64,000 bases of DNA from Olsenella sp. An270 (lineage in GTDB: Bacteria; Actinomycetota; Coriobacteriia; Coriobacteriales; Atopobiaceae). This document shows, in pieces, positions 42,812-52,154 of the stretch (its first letter is position 1; each line of letters starts with the position of its first letter). The stretch is taken from the NCBI RefSeq assembly GCF_002159735.1, contig NZ_NFJF01000001.1:62001-126000 (forward strand), read 5' to 3'. The notes under the pieces were generated by a model that was given only the letters and a program-made list of their open reading frames with translations, was not told the DNA's origin and searched no databases. A program made the translations under genes and the position numbers.

Positions 42812-44020
42812 ATGACGCAATCGAGAAGACCGCACCCGAGGACGCGACCCGCGCACGCGCCCCGGACCGCGCCGACCCGGCCGGGCTCGCCCCGGCGCGC
42901 GCCGCAGCAGGGCCGCCGTCCCGCCAGACGCCGCCGGCGCCCCGTCGCGCCGCTGGTCGTCGCGGGCGTCGTGGCCGTGTGCGTCGTCGGTGCGCTCGCG
43001 TGGGGCGTCGTCTCGCTCGTGGGGGCGCTCTCGGGCGCCGTAGCGCCGACCGGTGCGGACGAGCGTCCCATCGTCACCGACGCCGCGGTCTCCGGTCCCG
43101 GCGAGATCGTGATCGGCCTCAACGGGGACGAGGACACCTACGTCCTCGTCGGCGAGGAGTACCTCGAGGCCGGCGCCCACGCCGCGGAGCCCGCCGACGG
43201 CGTCCTCAACGACAGGATCGAGGTCTCCGGCGAGGTGGACACCTCCAAGCCCGGCGACTACGACGTCACCTACCGCGTCCGTGACTCCTCGGGCCACGAG
43301 GCGCAGGCCGTGCGCACGGTCCACGTGGTCGACGAGATGGAGACCATGGACGGCGGCGTGCCGATCCTCATGTACCACTACGTCTACTCGGCGGACAACC
43401 CGCCCGCCGCGCTCGACGGAAACTACCTGCTCGACACCAAGCTGGAGGAGCAGCTCGCCTACCTCGTGGAGAACGACTTCTACTTCCCGTCCTACCCCGA
43501 GCTCAAGGCTTTTCTCGAGGGCGAGCACAGCCTTCCCGCCCGAAGCGTCGTGCTCACCTTCGACGACGCCGAAGCGGGCTTCCTCGACGTGGGCATCCCG
43601 ATTCTCGAGAAGTACCGCGTGCCCGCCACGTCGTTCGTGATCTGCTCCGACGCGGACGCCGCGCAGAAGATCGTCGACCACCGGAGCCCCTACGTCTCGT
43701 TCCAGTCGCACTCCTACGGACTGCACCAGGCCGGCGGCACCGTGGGGCACGGCGGGCTGATCAGCGCGCTCACCACGGACCAGATCGTCGAGGACCTGAC
43801 GCACGCGCAAAAGATCCTGGGCGCCACGGAGGCCTTCGCCTACCCGTTTGGCGACGTGACGGCCGACGGCCAGCAGGCCGTGCGCGACGCGGGCATCCTC
43901 TGCGCGTTCACGACGCAGAACTCCTGGGCGCACGTGGGCGACGACGTCACCGCGCTGCCGCGCGTGCGCATCTCCGCGGAGTACGAGCTCTCGGGCTACG
44001 CGTCGCTCGTCAACGGCTAG
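42812..44020 (+). CDS. Polysaccharide deacetylase (NodB/CE4) with Ig-like stalk domain
   Basis: A 402-residue surface protein. A very basic, Pro/Arg-rich cytoplasmic tail (1-45) precedes one membrane anchor (about 46-72), a DUF5011/Ig-like domain (about 120-180, ending TYRVRDSSGH), and the NodB domain (from about 190). Catalytic motifs are LTFDDAEAG (near 250) and metal ligands HSYGLH (near 299), then AYPFGD. It removes N-acetyl groups from peptidoglycan or another GlcNAc polymer. GAGAGGGG stands before the ATG. It ends 4 bases from a convergent gene. Confidence 0.87.
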   Translation: MTQSRRPHPRTRPAHAPRTAPTRPGSPRRAPQQGRRPARRRRRPVAPLVVAGVVAVCVVGALAWGVVSLVGALSGAVAPTGADERPIVTDAAVSGPGEIVIGLNGDEDTYVLVGEEYLEAGAHAAEPADGVLNDRIEVSGEVDTSKPGDYDVTYRVRDSSGHEAQAVRTVHVVDEMETMDGGVPILMYHYVYSADNPPAALDGNYLLDTKLEEQLAYLVENDFYFPSYPELKAFLEGEHSLPARSVVLTFDDAEAGFLDVGIPILEKYRVPATSFVICSDADAAQKIVDHRSPYVSFQSHSYGLHQAGGTVGHGGLISALTTDQIVEDLTHAQKILGATEAFAYPFGDVTADGQQAVRDAGILCAFTTQNSWAHVGDDVTALPRVRISAEYELSGYASLVNG

Positions 44021-44024
44021 CGCC

Positions 44025-45077
44025 TCAGTAGAGCCCGAGGGCGCTCTCGAGGGCCTCGTCGAGCGACTCCTCGTCGACGGTCCAGGTCTCGCCCACGCGC
44101 GCGAGCTCGACGCTGACGAACGCGCCCTCCAGGGACGCGGCCCGCTCGCAGGCGTCCTGCCAGAGCGCGGCGACCTCGGCGCGCTGCTCTTCGCTCAGCG
44201 GGGCCGGCTCCTCGCCGTCCCGGACGGAGAGGCCGTGCTCGCTGAGATAGTCGTAGAGCTCCGTGTCCGCCTCGCTGATGATGCTGTTGAGGTTGCGCGC
44301 CTCGGTGTCGAAGTAGGCCGAGCCCGTCCCGTCGTCGTAGGCGTAGACGCTGCTGAGCTCGTAGGTGGCGCCCGTGAGCGCCCACGTCGCCCAGGCGTCG
44401 GCGTCGATGCCGAGCTCGGCGGCCGTGTATCCCTCCCAGGACTGAAGCTCCTCGTCGAGGTAGGTGGCGGCGCGGTCGTGCAGGGACCCGGCTGCCGGGT
44501 CGGCGAGAAGCTCGTTCAGCCGCTGCTCGACGGCCTCGCCGGCCGCCAGGTCGAGCTCGTCGGCGGTGTCGCGCCAGTCGCCGCCGCCGTCCGACACGTA
44601 GTCGTCGAAGGTGACCCCGTTCTCGAAGAAGACCGCGTCGACGCCGTCGGCAACCGTCTCCGTGACGAGGGAGACGCAGCTCACGAGCAGGTCCCCGACC
44701 ACGCCGAAGAGGGTGACGGCCACGGCGAGCGCAACGACGCAGCCGAGAGTCGTCCTCTTTCGGGAGCGCCCCTGGGCCCGCCTGGCCCCCTCGGCCGTCC
44801 GCTGCCACTGCTGGCCGAGCGAGGGCGCGCGCGGAGTGGGCGCCTCCTCGATCGAGGGCGCGTCGTAGCCGTGGCCCCGGGTGGTGGGCGCCCGGTAGTC
44901 GTCGGAGACCTTGTGAGGCTCGCCGTCCTTCTCGCCATGCGGGGCGTAAGGGGTCTCCTCCTCGTCTGCCGGCTCCTCGTCGAGCCACTCGGGCTCGTCT
45001 CCGGGCATTATGGGATCGCCGGCGTTGAAGGGGTCGATCTGGCTGTCGGGTGCGTTCGAGAACCTGAAGCGAGGCAT
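44025..45077 (-). CDS. Single-pass membrane protein of unknown function
   Basis: A 350-residue protein. The N-terminal 105 residues are disordered in character (acidic then basic, PNAPDSQIDPFNAGDPIMPG-like), followed by a membrane helix at about 111-133 (CVVALAVAVTLFGVVGDLL) and an acidic extracytoplasmic region of about 210 residues. No recognised domain. It has its own ribosome site (GGAGGGGG) and shares a 97-base divergent promoter region with the SPFH gene. Confidence 0.6.
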   Translation of the reverse strand: MPRFRFSNAPDSQIDPFNAGDPIMPGDEPEWLDEEPADEEETPYAPHGEKDGEPHKVSDDYRAPTTRGHGYDAPSIEEAPTPRAPSLGQQWQRTAEGARRAQGRSRKRTTLGCVVALAVAVTLFGVVGDLLVSCVSLVTETVADGVDAVFFENGVTFDDYVSDGGGDWRDTADELDLAAGEAVEQRLNELLADPAAGSLHDRAATYLDEELQSWEGYTAAELGIDADAWATWALTGATYELSSVYAYDDGTGSAYFDTEARNLNSIISEADTELYDYLSEHGLSVRDGEEPAPLSEEQRAEVAALWQDACERAASLEGAFVSVELARVGETWTVDEESLDEALESALGLY

Positions 45078-45174
45078 TCTGACCCCCTCCTTACGACCTT
45101 CTGTCCGTCTCAGTATATTCCTGAGCCCGCATATGGGTATGCTAGGGGAACGTAAGCCGTTCTAGGGAGCGCAT

Positions 45175-46131
45175 ATGTTTGGAAGCTTCATAGGTGTCCT
45201 CGTCGTGCTGGTGGTCGTCTTCGTGATCGTCGGCATCGTCACCGGCAACCTGTTCTACGTGGTCAAGCAGCAGCATGCCGTCATAATCGAGCGTCTGGGC
45301 AAGTTCCACCGCATTGTCGGCGCGGGCTTCCACGCCAAGATCCCGTTCGTGGACCGCAAGGCCGCCACGGTCTCGCTGCGCACCATGAAGAACGGCTTCA
45401 ACATTGACGTCAAGACGCAGGACAACGTAACGATCGGCCTCGAGGTCTCCGCGCAGTACCACGTGAGCTACGAGACGGGCTCCACCCCGCAGCAGTCCGG
45501 CGTCTACAAGAGCTACTACATGCTGCAGCAGCCCGTGGCGCAGATGCGCGACTTCATTACCGACGCCCTGCGCTCGTCGATTCCGGTCTACACGCTCGAC
45601 GAGGTGTTTGCCAAGAAGGACGACATCGCTCGCGACGTCAACGACACCGTGTCCGAGCAGATGACCGCTTACGGCTTCACGCTCGTCTCGACGCTGATCA
45701 CCAAGATCGCGCTGCCGGCCGAGGTCGAGGACTCCATGAACCAGATCAACGCCGCCCAGCGCACCAAGGCCGCCGCGCAGGACCTGGCCGAGGCCGACCG
45801 CATTCGCCGCGTCACCGAGGCGCAGGCCGAGGCCGAGGCCATGGAGAAGTCCGGCGAGGGCATTGCCAACCAGCGCAAGGCCATAGCCGCCGGCATTTCC
45901 GACTCGCTCGCCACGATCCAGGAGACGGGCGTCTCCGCAGCCGAGGCAAACCAGCTCTTCATGTTCACGCAGTGGACCGAGATGATGGGCGAGTTCGCCA
46001 AGGCCGGCAAGGCCTCCACCGTGGTTCTGCCGAGCGACTTCACGCAGACCGCGGGCATGTTCGAGCAGATGGTGGCCGCCGGCGCCGCCGGGCGCGACGC
46101 GACCGTGCCGCCTGCGCGACCGCAGCAGTAG
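45175..46131 (+). CDS. SPFH/band 7 (stomatin-like) protein
   Basis: A 318-residue protein with an N-terminal membrane anchor (about 5-27), a band 7 domain (about 28-185, RLGKFHRIVGAGFHAKIPFVD), a helical AEAD/EAQAEAEA-rich segment (about 195-240), and a Pro-rich end. Such proteins form membrane rings that organise lipid domains or control membrane proteases. No NfeD or FtsH gene is adjacent. AGGGAGCG precedes the ATG. Confidence 0.88.
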   Translation: MFGSFIGVLVVLVVVFVIVGIVTGNLFYVVKQQHAVIIERLGKFHRIVGAGFHAKIPFVDRKAATVSLRTMKNGFNIDVKTQDNVTIGLEVSAQYHVSYETGSTPQQSGVYKSYYMLQQPVAQMRDFITDALRSSIPVYTLDEVFAKKDDIARDVNDTVSEQMTAYGFTLVSTLITKIALPAEVEDSMNQINAAQRTKAAAQDLAEADRIRRVTEAQAEAEAMEKSGEGIANQRKAIAAGISDSLATIQETGVSAAEANQLFMFTQWTEMMGEFAKAGKASTVVLPSDFTQTAGMFEQMVAAGAAGRDATVPPARPQQ

Positions 46132-46158
46132 GGCGTCTGACAACGGGTGTTGGAACGC

Positions 46159-46197
46159 GCGGGTCCCGGGCATGCGCCCGGGCCCGCGTTCTTCTCG
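46159..46197 (+). terminator. Terminator of the SPFH gene
   Basis: The GC-rich stem GCGGGTCCCGGGC/GCCCGGGCCCGC with a 4-base loop and one G-T pair, followed by GTTCTTCTCG, whose T-rich start may act as the termination tract. Confidence 0.7.
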
Positions 46198-46213
46198 GCC
46201 GCCCCTCTCGCCG

Positions 46214-46290
46214 AATAACGCGCACGATTTGCTTTGGTTTCATATATCGGCAGGGAACAATTTGACGCGAAGCAAATCGTGCGCGTTATT
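46214..46290. repeat. Long-armed inverted repeat, family E copy 2
   Basis: Arms of 20 bp (beginning AATAACGCGCACG, 46214-46233, exact complement 46271-46290) flank 37 AT-rich bases. GTTCTTCTCG lies left (46188-46197) and CGAGAAGAAC right (46302-46311), as in copy 1 at 9081. Confidence 0.87.
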
Positions 46291-46362
46291 TTGGACTTGG
46301 GCGAGAAGAACCCCGGCTCGCGAGTTGCGGCGAGCCGGGGCCGGGGAGGGGACGTACGTCCG

Positions 46363-49299
46363 CTACAGCGCGTCCGCGCGCAGGGCCTCTACCACGTTGG
46401 AGGAGTCGCAGCGGCGCAGGGCGTAGGCGACGCTCACGAGGATCACGGCGAGAACCACGATGAGCGAGACGCCGACCTGCGGCCAGGGCAGCTGGAACTC
46501 GTAGGTCGAATACGAGAGCGCCATGGCCTGGTAGAGGCCGACCGAGGCGAGGGCGGCCAGGGCAAAGCCGATGAGGAAGCCGCGCAGGGCGTAGCTTGCG
46601 CACTCGTAGGCGATCATGCGGCGGAAGGCCCGCCCGCCCATGCCGATCGAGCGGAGCACCGCGAACTCGCGGCGGCGCAGGATGAGCGCGTTGGCGAGCG
46701 TGTTGAAGACGTTGGCCACCGCGATGAGGCCGGTGATGACGGCGAAGAGGAAGACGAACGTGTTGACCGTCGTGGCCATGAGGCGCGACTGGAGCTTGGC
46801 GTCGGCGATGTTGGTGTAGGTGACGTCGAGCTCGGGGTAGTCCGCGGCGATCTTCTCGAGCGCATCCTGCGCCCGGTTGGCTCGCTCCGCGTCGCCGCCG
46901 GTGTCGAGGGACATGCTGGCGCGCAGGTACCCGGCGTTTGCTGCCAGGTCTATGGCCGAGGCGGGCAGGATGAGCTGGAGCGTGCCCGAGGAGGTGACGC
47001 AGTCGGGCGGGTAGTCCGCGAGCGCGCCGACCTCGATGTCCTGCTCGCTCGCGACGGCCTCGTCGTAGGGGAGGTACTGCTCGTCGCCGTTGTCGTCGTA
47101 GTAGAGTGCCCGCAGACCGCCGGACGGGTCGTCCTCGATGCTGGAGACGAAGCGGCCGTCGAGATCGGCGAACTCGAGCGACTCGATCGTGCCTGTTCCG
47201 GTGAATGGTCGGTAGTTCGCGTAGGTCATTCCGTTGTTGATGTCGTAGGAGTTCACGGCTATGGCGCGCGGGTGCGCGGGGCCGCAGAACTCGCTCGGGT
47301 CAAGGCCCAGCTCGCTTACGTAGGCCTTCCAGGTTGCGTCGTCGACGAAGTCGAGGTAGACGCTGCCGTACCAGGAGCCGTCCTCGTGGGGCGTCATGGT
47401 GGAGTCGAGGTTCGCGGCGTCACTGTTGAGCATGCCGGCGGGGACGAGCGCGTCGGCAACGTAGGACGTGATGTAGCCGTTGGTCTGCGCGCCCTCTACG
47501 CCCTGGGCGTCCTCGTAGAAGCGTGCGAGCGCCTTCTGCATGCCGGGACCGTCCACCTTGCCGTCGGCGAGCGCGAGGGTCTGGTCGGCCTCGGCGCCGG
47601 TGGCGTCGATATAGAGCAGGAGGTCCTGGCCCTCCATCGTGTCCATAGCCGTGCTGCTCGCGTAGCTCATGACGTCGGCGATGGCGCCCGAGGTGATGAG
47701 CAGCGCGACGGAGACGGCGAGCGCGGCCACGGTCACGCGTCCCTTCGACGAGCTGCGCGTGAGGTTCTTGTGGGCGATGAGCCCGGGGATGCCGAAGAGG
47801 CGGCCGGCGATGCCGAGCGAGATGCGCGTGGAGTCGCCATTCCTGTTGGCGCGTCGCTGGGCGCGCGCGGCGCGACGGGAGAGGCGTACGTCCTGTGTCT
47901 GGCGGATGGCGTCGACCGCCGAGACGCGGCTCGCGCGCAGCGCGGGCACCCAGGCGCTCACGAGGAGCGTGAGAAGGGCGAGTGCGGCCGAGATCCCGAG
48001 CGCGACGGGGCTTACGACCACGCGCGCCTGATCGGTGCCAAAGAGCGCGGTGATTCCGTCGCCCACGAGACCAAAGACCACGAAGCAGCCGAGAAGCCCG
48101 AGCGCGAGGCCCACGGGGATGCCCACGCCGCCGATGACGAGCGCCTCCACGAGCACGGTGCGGCGCAGCTGCCGTCTGCTCGCGCCGAGCGAGGAGAGCA
48201 GGCCGAACTGGCGGGTGCGCTCGGCCACGGAGATGGCAAAGCTGTTGTAGACGAGCGACACGCCGGCGACGACCACGACGGCGGCGAGAATGGCGGCGAC
48301 CTGGTAGAGCGTGTTCCAGATCGCGGTGTCCGGCGTCACACCCATCCAGCGGATGAGGCTCGAGTGGACCGTGGAGCCGCCGTCGATGTCGCGCGACCAC
48401 ACGTTGACGATGTCGTCGGCGAGCCGCTCCGCCTCGGCGGGGTTCTCGGTGCGGAAGAGCACGGAGGCCCAGGTGGCGTCAGAGTCGTCGGTCATGACGC
48501 GCTCGAGGGCCGAGCCGTCGTCGTAGACGTAGGCGGCGTTGCCGACCATTGCGAGCGTGGCGGAGTAGCCGTAGCTGCGGTAGAAGCCCACGACCGTGCC
48601 GCTCAGCTGGCCGAGGTCCGCGCTGAAGGACTCGCTCTGCGTGGCGTCGTCGATGTAGTCGCCGCGCAGGCTCGTCATGGTGAAGCTCACGCCGTCGGTG
48701 AGGCTCGTGACCGTGCGCGTGCCGAGGTCGAGCGTGACCTTGCTGCCCAGTTTGATGGGCCCTCCGTCCGCGGTGGTGAGACCGCAGGGCGCGAGCTCGA
48801 CGTTCTGCAGGTAGTGGGGGAGCACGATCTCCCCGGGCGCCTCCGGGGCATGTCCGGCGACGAGCTCGGGGTCCTGGACGAGGGGCTTCTCGCTGTCCTG
48901 TTCGGTGGGCCAGGTCTTGGCGTAGAGGTACTTGCCGAAGAGGTCGCTGTTCTCCTCGCCGAGCGATACGGTCCCGAGGTCGGCGATGCCGGTCCAGTCG
49001 ACCACGCCGGGCTCGTCCTGCAGGCGGTCGAGGTCGTCGGCCGTGATGCCGGCAGCCTCGGCGTACCACCAGCCCTCGCTCTCGGCGGTGCGCTGGATGA
49101 GCGCGTCCGTGAGCGAGACGACGCTCGTCAGCACGGCGGTGATGAGCGCGCAGGAGAGCGCGATGCCGATGACGGAGACGACCGTGCGCACGCGGTTGGC
49201 CTTGAGCGAGCGCAGCGTGAAGCGGGTGAAGACGTTGCCGCGGGGCGCGACGGCGGCCGCGAGCGCGCGGTCCTTCTCGCCCTTGAAGTGCTTGGCCAT
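46363..49299 (-). CDS. MacB/FtsX-type ABC transporter permease with large extracellular domains
   Basis: A 978-residue permease. A first helix (about 45-70, RTVVSVIGIALSCALITAVL) is followed by a soluble region of about 230 residues, three helices with LVYNSFAISVAERTRQFGLL (FtsX coupling segment), a fourth helix near 500, a second soluble region of about 300 residues and a final helix trio with a repeat of the FtsX fold (LILRRREFAVLRSIGMGG). Partner of the ATPase 2 bases upstream. The duplicated FtsX layout is seen in bacitracin-type and lipoprotein-type exporters of Gram-positives. Confidence 0.87.
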   Translation of the reverse strand: MAKHFKGEKDRALAAAVAPRGNVFTRFTLRSLKANRVRTVVSVIGIALSCALITAVLTSVVSLTDALIQRTAESEGWWYAEAAGITADDLDRLQDEPGVVDWTGIADLGTVSLGEENSDLFGKYLYAKTWPTEQDSEKPLVQDPELVAGHAPEAPGEIVLPHYLQNVELAPCGLTTADGGPIKLGSKVTLDLGTRTVTSLTDGVSFTMTSLRGDYIDDATQSESFSADLGQLSGTVVGFYRSYGYSATLAMVGNAAYVYDDGSALERVMTDDSDATWASVLFRTENPAEAERLADDIVNVWSRDIDGGSTVHSSLIRWMGVTPDTAIWNTLYQVAAILAAVVVVAGVSLVYNSFAISVAERTRQFGLLSSLGASRRQLRRTVLVEALVIGGVGIPVGLALGLLGCFVVFGLVGDGITALFGTDQARVVVSPVALGISAALALLTLLVSAWVPALRASRVSAVDAIRQTQDVRLSRRAARAQRRANRNGDSTRISLGIAGRLFGIPGLIAHKNLTRSSSKGRVTVAALAVSVALLITSGAIADVMSYASSTAMDTMEGQDLLLYIDATGAEADQTLALADGKVDGPGMQKALARFYEDAQGVEGAQTNGYITSYVADALVPAGMLNSDAANLDSTMTPHEDGSWYGSVYLDFVDDATWKAYVSELGLDPSEFCGPAHPRAIAVNSYDINNGMTYANYRPFTGTGTIESLEFADLDGRFVSSIEDDPSGGLRALYYDDNGDEQYLPYDEAVASEQDIEVGALADYPPDCVTSSGTLQLILPASAIDLAANAGYLRASMSLDTGGDAERANRAQDALEKIAADYPELDVTYTNIADAKLQSRLMATTVNTFVFLFAVITGLIAVANVFNTLANALILRRREFAVLRSIGMGGRAFRRMIAYECASYALRGFLIGFALAALASVGLYQAMALSYSTYEFQLPWPQVGVSLIVVLAVILVSVAYALRRCDSSNVVEALRADAL

Positions 49300-49301
49300 G
49301 G

Positions 49302-49982
<681 letters not shown>

Positions 49983-50074
49983 GCTACCTCCCTGGTCTTG
50001 TCGACAATTCTATGGTGGGGGAGGCGCCCTGCGCGCGCGTGACGCGCGCGTGACGGATCAGTCACATGGGTGAC

Positions 50075-50206
50075 TTTGCGATTTGTAACGTTTATCAGCC
50101 TCAAAACGTTACGAACCGCAAAGTGACACCCGGCAAACTGCGATTCGTAACGTTTTTCGGCCCAATTTCGTTACAAATCGCAAAGCGCGCCGCGGGCGAG
50201 AAGAAC
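50075..50206. repeat. Paired-hairpin element, family D copy 3
   Basis: Left arms TTTGCGATTTGTAACG (50075-50090) and CTGCGATTCGTAACG (50139-50153) pair with CGTTACGAACCGCAAA (50107-50122) and the CGTTAC...CGCAAA arm ending at 50184, with few mismatches. CGAGAAGAAC closes the right side (50197-50206); no 10-mer is seen on the left. It lies between the sensor kinase stop and the ABC ATPase start on the minus strand, so it may uncouple their expression. Confidence 0.86.
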
Positions 50207-50216
50207 CGCGGCCCCG

Positions 50217-51260
50217 CTAGACGGTGGCCTTGAAGAAGACGAGGTCGAAGCGCGCGCCGCCGCCCGGTGCGTTGCCGGCGCGGATGGAGCCGCCCTGCGC
50301 GGTGACGAGGCTCTTGGCCAACGCGAGCCCGATGCCCACGCCGCCGGGGTCGACCTCGGAGCTGCCGGCGCCCTCGCCCTTCTCGCCGCCGCGCCAGAAG
50401 CGCTCGAAGACGTGCGGCAGGTCGCCCTCGGCGATGCCGGGCCCGGTGTCCTCCACGCGCAGGCGGAAGGCCAGGGCGTCCTCCGTCACCGTCACGCTCA
50501 CGCACCCGCCCGCCGGCGTGTGCTCGAGGCAGTTCTTGAGGATGTTCTCGAGGGCCTCCGCCGTCCAGGCGAGGTCGCCCTCAAAGCCGGACCCCACCTG
50601 CACCTCCCGCGCGAGCTCCACGTCCGCGAGGTCGAACGCCACGGCGAGCGGCTCGGCGGCGCGCTCGACCAGCTCCGCGCCGTCCACGTGCACCCGCGAG
50701 AAGCTCACCACGCCCGCGTCGATGCGCGCGAGCTTGAGCAGGCTCGACACGAGCCACTCCACGCGGCCCTCCAGCCGCTCCATCGTGCGCAGGCGCTCGA
50801 CCTCGCCCGGGTGGCCGCCGTTCTCCACGAGCGCGCCGCGCGTGAGCGACGTCATGAGCGAGAGGCTCGTGAGCGGCGTCTTGATCTGGTGCGAGACGTC
50901 AGCCAGCGCGTCGGCCAGCGCGTTCTTCTCGCGCAGCAGGTCCTCGTTGGCGAGCTCGAGGCGGCTGCGCATCTTGTCCAGCTCCGAGGCCAGGACCGCG
51001 AGCTCGCCCTCGCGCATGCGCTCGAAGCTCACGTCGCGCTCCCCGTGGAGCACGGCGTCCACCTGCGAAGCCATGCGCGCGATGCGCCGGTAGCGCAGGC
51101 GCGTCGACACGAGGAACACGCCGAGAAGGACCGCGACGGTCGCGGCGACCACGACGGCGGCGGGCACGCCCGCGAGCGCCCACGCCGCGCCGGCCCCCGT
51201 GACGCCCACGGCGAGAAAGGCGAAGACCGTGCGTCTGACCTCAGCGTTTCTCAGCAGCAT
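50217..51260 (-). CDS. Sensor histidine kinase
   Basis: A 347-residue kinase. Two membrane helices (about 12-29 and 33-52) are joined by a very short loop, so no extracellular sensor domain exists. A HAMP-like linker precedes the phospho-acceptor His124 in ALADVSHQIKTPL. The ATPase domain has N-box ENILKNCLEHTP, G1 VEDTGPGIAEG, F-box FERFWRG and G2 VGIGLALAKS. The short-loop build resembles intramembrane-sensing kinases of Bce modules that take their signal from the ABC exporter, which is encoded next. Confidence 0.92.
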   Translation of the reverse strand: MLLRNAEVRRTVFAFLAVGVTGAGAAWALAGVPAAVVVAATVAVLLGVFLVSTRLRYRRIARMASQVDAVLHGERDVSFERMREGELAVLASELDKMRSRLELANEDLLREKNALADALADVSHQIKTPLTSLSLMTSLTRGALVENGGHPGEVERLRTMERLEGRVEWLVSSLLKLARIDAGVVSFSRVHVDGAELVERAAEPLAVAFDLADVELAREVQVGSGFEGDLAWTAEALENILKNCLEHTPAGGCVSVTVTEDALAFRLRVEDTGPGIAEGDLPHVFERFWRGGEKGEGAGSSEVDPGGVGIGLALAKSLVTAQGGSIRAGNAPGGGARFDLVFFKATV

Positions 51261-51278
51261 GTGCTTCTCGCCCGCCTG

Positions 51279-51959
51279 CTAGCCCTGGGCCCGATAGCCC
51301 AGGCCGCGGACGGTCACGATCAGGCGCGGGTCGGCGGGGTCGTCCTCGAGCTTGTCGCGCAGGCGCTTGATGTAGACGGAGAGCGTGTTCTCCTCCACAT
51401 AGGCGCCGGCGTCGTCCCAGAGGGCGTCGCGGATCATGTCGCGCGTGACGATCCTGCCCGCGTTCTTGGCGAAGAGCAGCAGGAGCCGGTACTCCAGGGC
51501 GGAGAGCGGAACCTCGCGGCCGTCCTTCTCGGCGCGGGCGCGGTCGAGGTCGATGGTAACAGGGCCCAGATGCGCCACCGAGCGCTCCGGGCGGGCGCGG
51601 CGGATGGCGGCCTGCACGCGGGCCACGAGCTCGCGCGGGCGGAAGGGCTTGGCGACGTAGTCGTCCGCGCCCATGCCGAGGCCCGTCACCGTGGAGAGCT
51701 CGTCGTCGGCGGCGGTGAGGAAGATCACGGGGACCTCGGGCGTCACCCGCTTGATGGCGTTGCAGACGGCGTATCCGCTGCCCTGCGCCAGCGTGAGGTC
51801 CACGAGCGCGAGCGCGAAGTCGGCGTGCGGCGCGCAGGCAAGCTCGACGGCGCCGGCCTGGGTGGGGGAGGAGACCACGACGTAGCCCTCGCCCGCGAGC
51901 AGCTCGGAGAGCCCCTCGACGATCAGCGGGTCGTCCTCGGCGAGCAGTATGCGCAGCAT
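51279..51959 (-). CDS. OmpR-family response regulator
   Basis: A 226-residue regulator. The receiver domain has acidic pair E8-D9-D10, phospho-acceptor Asp54 (LALVDLTLAQG), and lysine in DDYVAKPF. The C-terminal winged helix (from about 130) has the segment NTLSVYIKRLRDKLEDDP. It lies 18 bases upstream of the kinase and is probably the regulator of the exporter genes downstream. The 195-base gap to cstA holds divergent promoters and an 18-bp palindrome. Confidence 0.94.
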   Translation of the reverse strand: MLRILLAEDDPLIVEGLSELLAGEGYVVVSSPTQAGAVELACAPHADFALALVDLTLAQGSGYAVCNAIKRVTPEVPVIFLTAADDELSTVTGLGMGADDYVAKPFRPRELVARVQAAIRRARPERSVAHLGPVTIDLDRARAEKDGREVPLSALEYRLLLLFAKNAGRIVTRDMIRDALWDDAGAYVEENTLSVYIKRLRDKLEDDPADPRLIVTVRGLGYRAQG

Positions 51960-52104
51960 GGTCCTCCCCTCGTTGCCTGCATCCGAGTATAGGGGCCGGA
52001 AGGGATGCGGTCTCGTGACCCTTTCGTCACGGTCCTCCTGTGAACGGTATGTTTCGCGCGGGTTAGCGGTCGGAAACTATGTCGGAACTGTGAAAGGGGT
52101 TCAG

Positions 52105-52122
52105 ATGTTGCGCGCGCAACAT
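52105..52122. promoter_or_regulatory. Perfect 18-bp palindrome upstream of cstA
   Basis: ATGTTGCGCGCGCAACAT, fully self-complementary, 32 bases before the cstA start codon and 145 bases from the response-regulator start. Candidate operator or hairpin in the cstA leader. Confidence 0.6.
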
Positions 52123-52154
52123 GTCCGAGGCTCCAACGTACTAGGGAGGGAAAC

